Assembly: GCA_023398955.1 (NCBI GenBank)
Contig: JAEWRL010000174.1
Coordinates: 45,588-109,587 of the forward strand
Direction: 5' to 3'
Source: Pseudomonadota bacterium
GTDB taxonomy: Bacteria > Myxococcota_A > Polyangia > Polyangiales > Polyangiaceae
DNA: 64,000 nucleotides
Positions 18,363 to 25,852 of the stretch are shown here, in pieces. The translations under genes were made by a program, and so were the position numbers. The first letter of the stretch is position 1, and every line of letters starts with the position of its first letter. A model generated the notes under the pieces. The model was not told where the DNA came from and made no database searches. It saw nothing but the letters and a program-made list of their open reading frames with translations.

Positions 18363-19847
18363 ATGCTCGCACTCCGCGCACTGGAGCGGGCATGTGCGAG
18401 CGTCGCTATCGCGGGCCTGGTCTTCGGAGCCAGCGGCTGCGCCGAGGGGTCCTCCACCGCACCGTCGATAGTCCTGCACGATTGCCAGCTGACGGGGCTT
18501 CCCACCGAGGCACGTTGCGGCACGCTCACGGTGTTTGAGGACCGAATGGCTCGCCGAGGGCGCACGCTGCCGTTGCATGTGGCAGTCGTTCCAGCCCTGG
18601 CCGCGCAGCCCGCCCCCGATCCGTTGTTCATCCTGGTGGGCGGACCGGGGCAGGCGGCTACGGTGTCCGGAGCACCAATTGTCGGCGTGCTCCACGAGGT
18701 ACGGAAACGACGAGACATCGTCCTCGTGGATCAACGGGGCACGGGCCGCTCAGGCCCGCTCGAATGTCCGGATCCCGATGACTCACTGCAGGGCCTCTTC
18801 TCGGACCAGATCCGCCTCGAGGACGTGGAACGGTGCTTGCGGGGCCTGGAGGGCGACCCCCGGTATTACACCACGCCCCTGGCCATGGACGACTTGGACG
18901 ACGTGCGCCAAGCGCTGGGCTACGAACGGATCAATCTCTGGGGAGCCAGCTACGGGACCCGTGCCGCCCTGGTCTACCTGCGGCGCCACCGACAGCATGT
19001 GAGAAGGGTCATTCTGGATGGACCAGTACCGACGGACGTCAAGCTCCCACTGCACGCCGGGAGAGACGCCCAGAGAGCGCTCGACCTCCTACTGGCAGAC
19101 TGCCGCGCCGAACCACAGTGTTCCAAGCGCTTCCCCCAGCTCGCCGAGCGGCTGGCGCTGCTATTTCGGAGGCTGGACGCTGCGCAAGGACAACACCCTC
19201 TGCGCGTCCTTCACCCGCGCACCGGCAAACCAGTGGCGCTACGGATGTCGCGCGACGGTTTCGCGTCGGCGCTCCGGCTGCTCCTGTACTCGCCCCTCCT
19301 GAGCGCGCTCGTTCCGCTGGCCATCGAAGAGGCGCTGGATGACAACTTCGCGCCCTTCGTGGCGGCGGTCAGCGCGATCGCCGATCGAGCCCAGGAGGAC
19401 CTGCAAGACGGCATGTACCTTTCCATCGTTTGTTCCGAGGACGTGCCCCGCATCCTGCCCGCTGAAGCGGCCGCGCTCACCCGCGGCAATTTCCTCGGGC
19501 CCTCAGCGGTGGAGACCATCCAGCAGGCGTGTGCGAAGTGGCCTGCCGCTACCCTGCCAGAGCGGTACTTCGAGCCGGTCATCGAGGATGCCCCGACCCT
19601 CGTCCTCTCGGGAAACCTGGATCCCGTCGTTCCCCCCCAGTGGGGTGATCTCGTCGCACGCCGCCTCCCGAACGCTCGACACATCGTGGTGGAGGGCGTC
19701 GGGCACGGCGTGACGGGGACGCCTTGCCTGCCGGAGCTGATCGCGAGCTTCCTGAACGCCGAAGCACCGTTGAAGCTGGACGTCCCGTGTTCTCCCGCTG
19801 TGCGGCGTCCTCCCTTCTTCACGAGCTTGACCGGGGCTAGCCCATGA
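18363..19847 (+). CDS. Lipoprotein alpha/beta hydrolase, S33 (tripeptidyl/prolyl aminopeptidase) type
   Basis: About 494 residues from ATG 18363, chosen because it gives a clean lipoprotein signal with lipobox FGASGC; the frame is open to GTG 18291. The S33/TAP-like layout is clear: LVGGPGQAA (oxyanion loop), LVDQRGTGRSG, the nucleophile elbow LWGASYGTR, the acid in VLSGNLDPVVPP and the His in VEGVGHGVTG. Relatives remove short peptides or proline from the N-terminus of peptides, or act as esterases. The protein should sit in the periplasm or outer membrane. Its stop overlaps the start of the ABC ATPase gene by 4 nt, so these genes are probably co-transcribed. Confidence 0.85.
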   Translation: MLALRALERACASVAIAGLVFGASGCAEGSSTAPSIVLHDCQLTGLPTEARCGTLTVFEDRMARRGRTLPLHVAVVPALAAQPAPDPLFILVGGPGQAATVSGAPIVGVLHEVRKRRDIVLVDQRGTGRSGPLECPDPDDSLQGLFSDQIRLEDVERCLRGLEGDPRYYTTPLAMDDLDDVRQALGYERINLWGASYGTRAALVYLRRHRQHVRRVILDGPVPTDVKLPLHAGRDAQRALDLLLADCRAEPQCSKRFPQLAERLALLFRRLDAAQGQHPLRVLHPRTGKPVALRMSRDGFASALRLLLYSPLLSALVPLAIEEALDDNFAPFVAAVSAIADRAQEDLQDGMYLSIVCSEDVPRILPAEAAALTRGNFLGPSAVETIQQACAKWPAATLPERYFEPVIEDAPTLVLSGNLDPVVPPQWGDLVARRLPNARHIVVEGVGHGVTGTPCLPELIASFLNAEAPLKLDVPCSPAVRRPPFFTSLTGASP

Positions 19848-20575
19848 TTCGCGTCGAGTCCCTGGCAAAGCGCTTCGGGCGTGTGACAGCACTCGACGGC
19901 GTCAGCTTCGAGGCGCAGAACGGGAGGGTCACGGGCCTGCTCGGTCCGAACGGCGCGGGAAAGACCACGGCACTGCGGATCGTCTCGACCCTGGTTCGTC
20001 CGGATGCTGGCACTGCCAAGGTGGACGAGCTCGACGCCCAGCTGTTTCCGGCGGAGGCGCGCTCACGGCTCGGTGTGCTCCCGGACAGCCGCGGCCTCTA
20101 TCCTCGACTGACCGCGCGCGAACACCTCCTCTACTTTGGAGCCCTGCAGGGCATTCGGGGCAAGCGCCTGGCGCGGCGTATCGAGGAGCTGGTAGACCTC
20201 CTCGACATGGGCAGCATCGTGGATCGCCGCGTGGGCGGGTTCTCTCAAGGGGAACGTACGAAGGTCGCCATCGGCCGAGCCCTGGTCCATGAGCCGCAGA
20301 ACGTCATCCTGGACGAAGCGACGAACGGGCTGGACGTCATGAGCGCGCGGGCCGTACGGGCCGCGATCCGGCGACTGGCTGAATCCGGAGTGTGCGTTCT
20401 CTTCTCGAGCCACGTCATGGCAGAGGTGGCACAGCTCTGCGAGGACCTGGTGATCGTGAGCGGCGGCAAGGTGGCCATCAGCGGCCCGACATCCACTCTT
20501 CTCGAAGCGGTAGACGAGCGCGACTTGGAGAGCGCCTTCGTGCGCATCATTTCCGCGGCGGACCGACGTTCATGA
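19844..20575 (+). CDS. natA: ABC transporter ATP-binding protein (NatA-like)
   Basis: 243 residues with Walker A GPNGAGKT, signature SQGERTKVAIGRAL, Walker B NVILDEATNGLD and a switch His in FSSHVMAE. The length and the C-terminus, which lacks extra domains, fit the NatA subfamily of exporters. It starts by a 4-nt overlap with the S33 hydrolase and ends in a 4-nt overlap with the permease. Together with NatB it would form an exporter; in Bacillus NatAB extrudes sodium, but many homologues move other substrates, so the symbol gives the family rather than the substrate. Confidence 0.9.
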   Translation: MIRVESLAKRFGRVTALDGVSFEAQNGRVTGLLGPNGAGKTTALRIVSTLVRPDAGTAKVDELDAQLFPAEARSRLGVLPDSRGLYPRLTAREHLLYFGALQGIRGKRLARRIEELVDLLDMGSIVDRRVGGFSQGERTKVAIGRALVHEPQNVILDEATNGLDVMSARAVRAAIRRLAESGVCVLFSSHVMAEVAQLCEDLVIVSGGKVAISGPTSTLLEAVDERDLESAFVRIISAADRRS

Positions 20576-21729
20576 TCCGGATCGTCGTCACCAAGGAGCT
20601 CAGGGACCACGCGCGGGACGTTCGCAGCGTCATCGGGGCGCTGGTCCTCCCCGTCCTGGGCCCGCTCATCGTGCTCTTGCTGTTCTTGTTCGTAGCAGAC
20701 CTGCAGCGCGAACGCCCCCTCCACGGGGCCGCCAGCAATCAAGACCGCGCCCCGCTCCTTATCGACTACCTGACGCAGCATGGCGCGCGCCTCGAGCCAG
20801 CGCCGAAAGACCCGCAGCTCGCCGTGCGGGAGGGCGATTTCGATTTCGTCTTGTTGATCGAGGCTGACTACGACCGACGCCTGGCGTCCGGGCGCAGTGC
20901 TCCCGTCAGGGTCGTGATGGACGCCTCCAACTACAAGGCACAACAGAGTGTGCGTCGCATCGAGCAGCTCCTCTTCGCCTATTCGCAACAGCTTGCCACG
21001 CAGCGACTGATCGTGCGCGGCCTGAGCCCTGAGCTCGCCCGCCCCCTCGAACTCGACGAGGTAGACGTCGCGACGCCGGAGCGGCTCGCCTCGGACCTGC
21101 TCAACGTAATACCTTTGTTCCTCATGCTCGCGGCGCTCGTGGGCGGCATGAACGTGGCCATCGATACAACGGCAGGGGAACGAGAGCGCGGCTCCCTCGA
21201 GCCGCTGCTCCTCACGCCAGCGCCGAGAACGGCTCTGGTGGTCGGCAAGTGGCTCGCCACGTCCATCGCAGCGGCCCTCGTCGCCGTCGTGACGCTCGTC
21301 GTCTTCGTCGTGTCGATTGCCTGGACCCCCTTCGAAGAGGTCGGGCTGCGCGTCAGCCTCGGCGCTGCAGAGGCACTGCTGATGCTCGTCGCCCTGCTCC
21401 CTCTCGCGTTCTTCGGCGCTGCCTTGCAGATGCTCGTCGCTACGTTCGCCCGCACCTTCAAAGAGGCACAGACCTACCTCAACCTATTGAACCTCCTGCC
21501 CATGGTGCCTAGCCTGCTGTTGATGCTGAGCCCGGGGAGCCGGCAGTGGTGGATGACGCTCGTACCCACGGTGGCCCAGGTCACCACTGTCGTAGACATC
21601 CTGCGCGGAGAGGAGGTCGGCGTGGTGGACCTCTCGCTCATTTGGATGAGCTCAGCCCTGCTCGCCAGCCTCTGCCTATACCTGCTGGTGCGACTCCTCG
21701 CCCGCGAGCGCATCGTTTTCGGACGTTGA
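20572..21729 (+). CDS. natB: ABC transporter permease (NatB-like)
   Basis: 385 residues from ATG 20572, overlapping the ATPase stop; the frame is open further upstream but that part is inside natA. One N-terminal transmembrane helix (GALVLPVLGPLIVLLLFLFV) is followed by an exported domain of about 150 residues and then five hydrophobic segments in the C-terminal half. The segment TTAGERERGSLEPLLLTPAP is characteristic of NatB and related ABC-2 permeases. The likely role is export coupled to NatA. The neighbouring hydrolase lipoprotein and dehydrogenase do not reveal a substrate. Confidence 0.9.
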   Translation: MIRIVVTKELRDHARDVRSVIGALVLPVLGPLIVLLLFLFVADLQRERPLHGAASNQDRAPLLIDYLTQHGARLEPAPKDPQLAVREGDFDFVLLIEADYDRRLASGRSAPVRVVMDASNYKAQQSVRRIEQLLFAYSQQLATQRLIVRGLSPELARPLELDEVDVATPERLASDLLNVIPLFLMLAALVGGMNVAIDTTAGERERGSLEPLLLTPAPRTALVVGKWLATSIAAALVAVVTLVVFVVSIAWTPFEEVGLRVSLGAAEALLMLVALLPLAFFGAALQMLVATFARTFKEAQTYLNLLNLLPMVPSLLLMLSPGSRQWWMTLVPTVAQVTTVVDILRGEEVGVVDLSLIWMSSALLASLCLYLLVRLLARERIVFGR

Positions 21730-21898
21730 GCGCCACCCTCGGGCAGCTGTTCCCGAACGCTGGAGCCGCGTTCGGCCGAGCTTCTCGTGCCCACAGCGCC
21801 CCGGGCCCTTGGCCTCTCGGCCATCTGCTTCGGAGGAGGCGTCGTGACCGGATGGGAAGCTTTGCAGCCCGCTTTTTTGAGGCTAGCTTCCTGCCACC

Positions 21899-23413
21899 AT
21901 GACAAACCTGACGCCGCTGAGATCCCTCCGGGCCGGGATGCAACTCGTCGTAGGCGGCGATCGCCTCTTCACCGTCGATGAAGCACTCGCGGCGTCTTTC
22001 TCCGAGGGGGATACCCTGCGGTTTGCCGATGCAACCCAGGAGCTGCTGCACATCCCAGCTCGGGAAATGGCCGTCGCACAAGAAGCGGTGAGCCGGAGCG
22101 TCGAAGCCTTTCGGCGGATGGCGATGGTGACAGGTGAACAGATCGCCGATTTCTTCTTGGGGTTCTCCGCGAAGCTCGCGGAAGATGCCATCTGGTCCGG
22201 GATCTCCGAGGCGAACGCACGAGACGTTGAGACCGCCAAGGCGCGGGGACGCTCGACGACCCGTCTCGCTGCCTCGGAGAAGATGCGGCGTGAGATGATT
22301 GCTGGCCTCAGGGGGTGGGCGACCGCACCGTCCCGTCGCAACCAGGTGCTGGAGGTCGTGGAGCACGACGGCTGGAAGGCTGAGCTCATCGGCGCCGAGC
22401 TCGGGGTCGTCGCGTTCGTCTTCGAGGGACGGCCGAACGTCGTGGCAGACGCCACCGGCGTTCTTCGTAGCGGAAACACCGTCGTCTTCCGCATTGGGAG
22501 CGACGCGCTCGGCACCGCCCGAGCAATCCTCGATCTGGCCTTGCGCCCCAGCTTGCAGGCCGCCGGTCTCCCCCCAGACGCCGTGTGCCTCGTCGACAGT
22601 ACCTCGCATGCAGCGGGATGGGCGTTGTTCTCGGATCGCCGCTTGTCGCTCGCCGTCGCGCGGGGCTCGGGCCGCGCCGTGGACACGCTGGGATCCCTCG
22701 CGCAGGGGGCGGGGGTTCCTGTCAGCCTCCACGGCACGGGAGGCGCTTGGCTTCTCGTGGCAGACTCGGCCTCTGCGGAAGCCCTGGAGGAGGCCGTCGT
22801 CATGTCGCTGGACCGAAAGGTGTGCAACACACTGAATACCTGCTGCCTTCCCCGGAGCCGCGCGGCGGAGCTCGTGCCGGCGCTGATCGCGGGACTGACC
22901 CAAGCTGGAGCGAAGCGCGGACAGGCCTTCAAGCTGCACGTCGTGGAGGGAGACGAAGTGCACGTCCCAGCTCACCTGCGCAGCCAACAAATCGTTGTCG
23001 CTCGTGCGCAAGGCAACGTGGAGGAGCAGCAGGTCGAAACGCTTCCCGAATCGGCGCTCGGGCGCGAATGGGAATGGGAGGAGACGCCCGAGATCAGCCT
23101 CAAGGTCGTGGATGACCTGATGAGCGCAGCCGAACTGTGCAACCGCTGGAGCCCTCAGTTCGTTGTAGGCGTGCTCACGGCCGACGCGGCGGAGCGGGAC
23201 GCCTGTTTCGCTCGGCTCAATGCCCCTTTCGTAAGCGACGGGTTCACCCGCTGGGTGGATGGGCAGTATGCCTTGCGGCGCCCAGAGCTCGGGCTGAGCA
23301 ACTGGCAGCACGGACGCCTGCTGGGCCGCTCGGCGATCCTCAGCGGCGACAGCGTCTTCACCGTTCGGATCCGGGCATCGGGGTTTGGTGGGGGGGTTCC
23401 CAGGGACCGCTGA
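21899..23413 (+). CDS. ProA-like aldehyde dehydrogenase superfamily protein
   Basis: 504 residues. The middle resembles gamma-glutamyl phosphate reductase: VVAFVFEGRPNVVADATGVL corresponds to the ProA block with ESRPNV, and LRSGNTVVFRIG to its cofactor-loop region. The presumed catalytic Cys lies in DRKVCNTLNTCC. It is about 80 residues longer than typical ProA, mostly at the N-terminus (residues 1-75), and there is no proB beside it. It could be a ProA paralogue reducing a different acyl-phosphate or acyl-thioester, so I leave the symbol empty. ATG 21899 has only a distant GAGG. It stands alone after natB with a 169-nt gap. Confidence 0.75.
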   Translation: MTNLTPLRSLRAGMQLVVGGDRLFTVDEALAASFSEGDTLRFADATQELLHIPAREMAVAQEAVSRSVEAFRRMAMVTGEQIADFFLGFSAKLAEDAIWSGISEANARDVETAKARGRSTTRLAASEKMRREMIAGLRGWATAPSRRNQVLEVVEHDGWKAELIGAELGVVAFVFEGRPNVVADATGVLRSGNTVVFRIGSDALGTARAILDLALRPSLQAAGLPPDAVCLVDSTSHAAGWALFSDRRLSLAVARGSGRAVDTLGSLAQGAGVPVSLHGTGGAWLLVADSASAEALEEAVVMSLDRKVCNTLNTCCLPRSRAAELVPALIAGLTQAGAKRGQAFKLHVVEGDEVHVPAHLRSQQIVVARAQGNVEEQQVETLPESALGREWEWEETPEISLKVVDDLMSAAELCNRWSPQFVVGVLTADAAERDACFARLNAPFVSDGFTRWVDGQYALRRPELGLSNWQHGRLLGRSAILSGDSVFTVRIRASGFGGGVPRDR

Positions 23414-23442
23414 CCCTTATCCGATCCGCGAAGACCGGCGCA

Positions 23443-24300
23443 TCAGCCACAGTCATCCACGACGGCGGCTCCATAACTGCTGAGGAGCTCCAGTGTGTCT
23501 GCTGCCTGGGCACAATCGTACTCGTTGCCCGATACGTCGGCGTGAGCGAGCGTCACGAGACCCTCGAGAGGACTCAAGTCTTCGATGCAGTTGCTGGAGA
23601 GGTCCAGGGTCTCGAGCGAAGGCATCCCGGCGACCGCCGAGATGTCCTGGATGCAGCCATGGCTGAGATCCAGGACGTTCAGATTCACGAGGGACGCGAG
23701 GGCGTCGACCTTGCCGGGTTCCGCGTTACTTCCTGGTGCGGCGTGATCCAGTCGCAGCTCGCGGAGCTGGACGAGTGCACCCAGCGGAGCAAGATCGAAG
23801 GTCGCGTGGCGGATCGTGAGGCTGCGGAGCTGCTCCAGACGAGCGAGTGGAGTAACGTCCAGGACACCGTCCCGTTCTCCGCTCGGGAGCACGCGGCCCG
23901 TCACGGCGAGCGATCGGAGTCCCAAGAGACACTAGACCCCTTCGAGGCTCCTTACTGGTTCGTTCCCGTCGCTCGCGTCATGCTCGAGCTCCGTGACAAG
24001 GAGGAAATGGTCACGACCGAACGACTGGTTGCTCGAGAGGGACAACGCGCCACGCAGGACGGCGTCCAGCTGTGGATCGGGAAAAGCGACGATCCCATCA
24101 CACGAAACACCACCTGAGCTGCCACCGAGACCGAGCGCTCCCCCTCCATTCGAGGGATCCGTCGCGCCGCTCCCGGCTGCGTTGCCCTGACCGCTCGGCT
24201 CGACGGCTGCCGCCCCCGCTCGCGACGGCCGCGCCTCACTACACGCTGTCAGAGCGTACCCGACCACTACCGCCAAGACTTTGACGATGGACTCGAACAT
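23443..24300 (-). pseudogene. Leucine-rich-repeat lipoprotein gene interrupted by an in-frame amber stop
   Basis: From ATG 24300 the frame encodes a lipoprotein signal (lipobox ALTAC), a Gly/Ser linker and an internalin-type cap (VAFPDPQLDAVLRGAL, then SLEGV). A TAG at 23934-23932 follows, and the same frame continues at once with CLLGLRSLAVTG and about five leucine-rich repeats (LVNLNVLDLSHGCIQDIS; PSLETLDLSSNCIEDLSPL) to TGA 23443. In this family the block normally reads LEGlqyLtnLtsL, so the TAG probably replaced a CAG. Without it the product would be 285 residues. Options are a recent nonsense mutation, a sequencing error, or two separate products. LRR lipoproteins of this type bind surface partners. 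Confidence 0.8.
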
Positions 24301-24349
24301 GGCAAAGGCTACCGACGTCGTCAACCGAGAGCAACGGTGCCCTTTGAAT

Positions 24350-24399
24350 GGCATCGGCATTGCCCATGCCCTTGGCATCGGCGTTGGCATCGGCATTCC
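24350..24399. repeat. Imperfect GGCATC/GGCATT hexamer tract
   Basis: The stretch before the FecR gene is built from imperfect six-base units (GGCATC, GGCATT, GGCGTT, and CCATGC with its inverse). It lies in the 266-nt gap between the divergent LRR lipoprotein gene and the FecR-domain gene. No other clear element is seen in that gap. Confidence 0.6.
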
Positions 24400-24566
24400 G
24401 ACGAAGGCGTGGGCGTGGCCGCGAGAGCCGTGACGCCCTAGGTGTTCAAGGTAGTGGACGAGCTCCAGGCACGAAGGCGAGACCAAACGGGATGAAGGCG
24501 AGGGATTACCGCGGGCGCTGCCGCGCCGAGGGCCGACCTTCCGGGGGCAGCATTCTGCGTAACGGA

Positions 24567-25583
24567 ATGCGGCGCAAGCAGAACGCTCGGCGTCGGCGTC
24601 GCACCACGACGGCTGCCGCGACCGCAGCCATGCTGCTCCTCGGCGCTGCCATCACTGCGACAGCGCTGACGGCACGACCCTCCTTTTCGTTCCTCACCGC
24701 GGGGCTCGACTCTTCGGCGTCAGAGCCGGACAGCGCCAGCAGCAGGGCCCCGGAGAGATGGGAGGGGTCGACGAGCTCGGAGGGGCCTGTAGGGGCGCAG
24801 GGCGACGCGAGCTCCGAAAGCCCCCAGCGCGACGCGACTTTTGGCGGGACCGCCGGGGCGCAGGGCGACGCGAGTTCCGAAAGCCCCCAGCGCGACGCGA
24901 CTTCCGACGGGACCGCCGGGGCGCAGGGCGAGCTAGCGAACGCCAGCGACGCGGATGCTCTCCCCACCGCGCAGCCCAGCGCTACGCCTGAGAGCACCCG
25001 CTCGCGCGCTGAAGGAGCTGAAGGAGCTGAAGGAGCTGAAGGAGCTGAAGGAAAGGACGGCTCCGCATCTCGAGCCGCAGCACGGGGTCACACCACTCCC
25101 GAGCAGGCGCGAGCACGAAGCCAAGCTTCGCCAAGCCCGAGCGGAGGCCATGCCCCTCCTCCTGGCGAGCCGCTGCGCCAAACCACGTCTCTCACCCTCT
25201 CCGACGGCTCCCACGTCGTGGCGAGTGCCGGAGCCACCCTGCTGATCTCCGAACGAGGCGGCGGATTGCACCTTGAGATCGAGCGCGGCGAGGTCGTCCT
25301 CGACGTACTCTCGTTACGCGCAGCCCCGTTCAGCATAACGCTACCAGGAGCAGAGCTTCGCACGCGTGGGGCACGATTTCACGTCATAGTGCGACCCGGC
25401 GAAGAGCGCCGAAGGATAGACCTATACGTGATGCACGGAGCAGTCGAGGTAGGCTCGCCGGTCCTGGGAGGATTGCGACGCCAGGTCAACGAGGGCGAAC
25501 ACTGGGAGCAGCACCAGGGGACGTGCCACCCCGTCGGTCCGCTTGCCGCATTGCACTGCCGTGACCTACCGCCAAAGACGTAG
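24567..25583 (+). CDS. FecR-domain membrane protein with internal repeats
   Basis: About 338 residues from ATG 24567; ATG 24492 would add 25. A basic stretch (RRKQNARRRRR) precedes one transmembrane helix (ATAAMLLLGAAITATAL). A region of about 170 residues of low complexity follows, containing two copies of a 21-residue repeat around SSESPQRDAT and an EGA repeat. The C-terminal third is a FecR domain: SLTLSDGSHVVASAGATLL, VLDVLSLRAAPFSI and a VMHGAVEVGS strand. FecR domains in myxobacteria often sit on periplasmic anchors, not only in iron signalling, and no FecI-type sigma factor gene is adjacent. The function is unknown. Confidence 0.75.
   Translation: MRRKQNARRRRRTTTAAATAAMLLLGAAITATALTARPSFSFLTAGLDSSASEPDSASSRAPERWEGSTSSEGPVGAQGDASSESPQRDATFGGTAGAQGDASSESPQRDATSDGTAGAQGELANASDADALPTAQPSATPESTRSRAEGAEGAEGAEGAEGKDGSASRAAARGHTTPEQARARSQASPSPSGGHAPPPGEPLRQTTSLTLSDGSHVVASAGATLLISERGGGLHLEIERGEVVLDVLSLRAAPFSITLPGAELRTRGARFHVIVRPGEERRRIDLYVMHGAVEVGSPVLGGLRRQVNEGEHWEQHQGTCHPVGPLAALHCRDLPPKT
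24792..24931. repeat. 63-bp in-frame tandem repeat, 2.2 copies
   Basis: Copies start at 24792, 24855 and 24918 (the last is partial), with only a few substitutions between them. The period of 63 bp is 21 codons, so repeat gain or loss keeps the FecR protein in frame and only changes the length of the periplasmic spacer. Confidence 0.9.
25008..25052. repeat. GCTGAAGGA tandem repeat, five copies
   Basis: Five perfect 9-bp units encode (Ala-Glu-Gly)5 in the FecR protein spacer. A short unit in phase with codons is a likely slippage site without frameshift. Confidence 0.9.
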
Positions 25584-25852
25584 CTGCGAGCGGCAATGCT
25601 TACGACGCCAACCCCATACGGGCGGGCCTTTCTGCCGCCGCCAGGGCACTCGTGCTCGCTGTCGCTTCCTGCGCCTGAGGGGTGGCACACACGGGGAGCC
25701 GCGCACCGCGGCGCCGCAGCCGTCGCCCGCGATCATTCGAGCGGTACGAGCACCGGATCCGCCACGACTCTCTAGGACTTCCAGCGCCCTCAGGCCGCTG
25801 GCCGTATACTCGTACTCCACCTCCAGCGCGGGAGCAGTGCCCGTCCTAATCC

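Noticed and set aside
23137..24117. 326-codon plus-strand frame across the LRR pseudogene
   Set aside because: It overlaps the ProA-like gene end and the LRR repeats. It was considered as an alternative to the broken LRR gene but lacks any motif.
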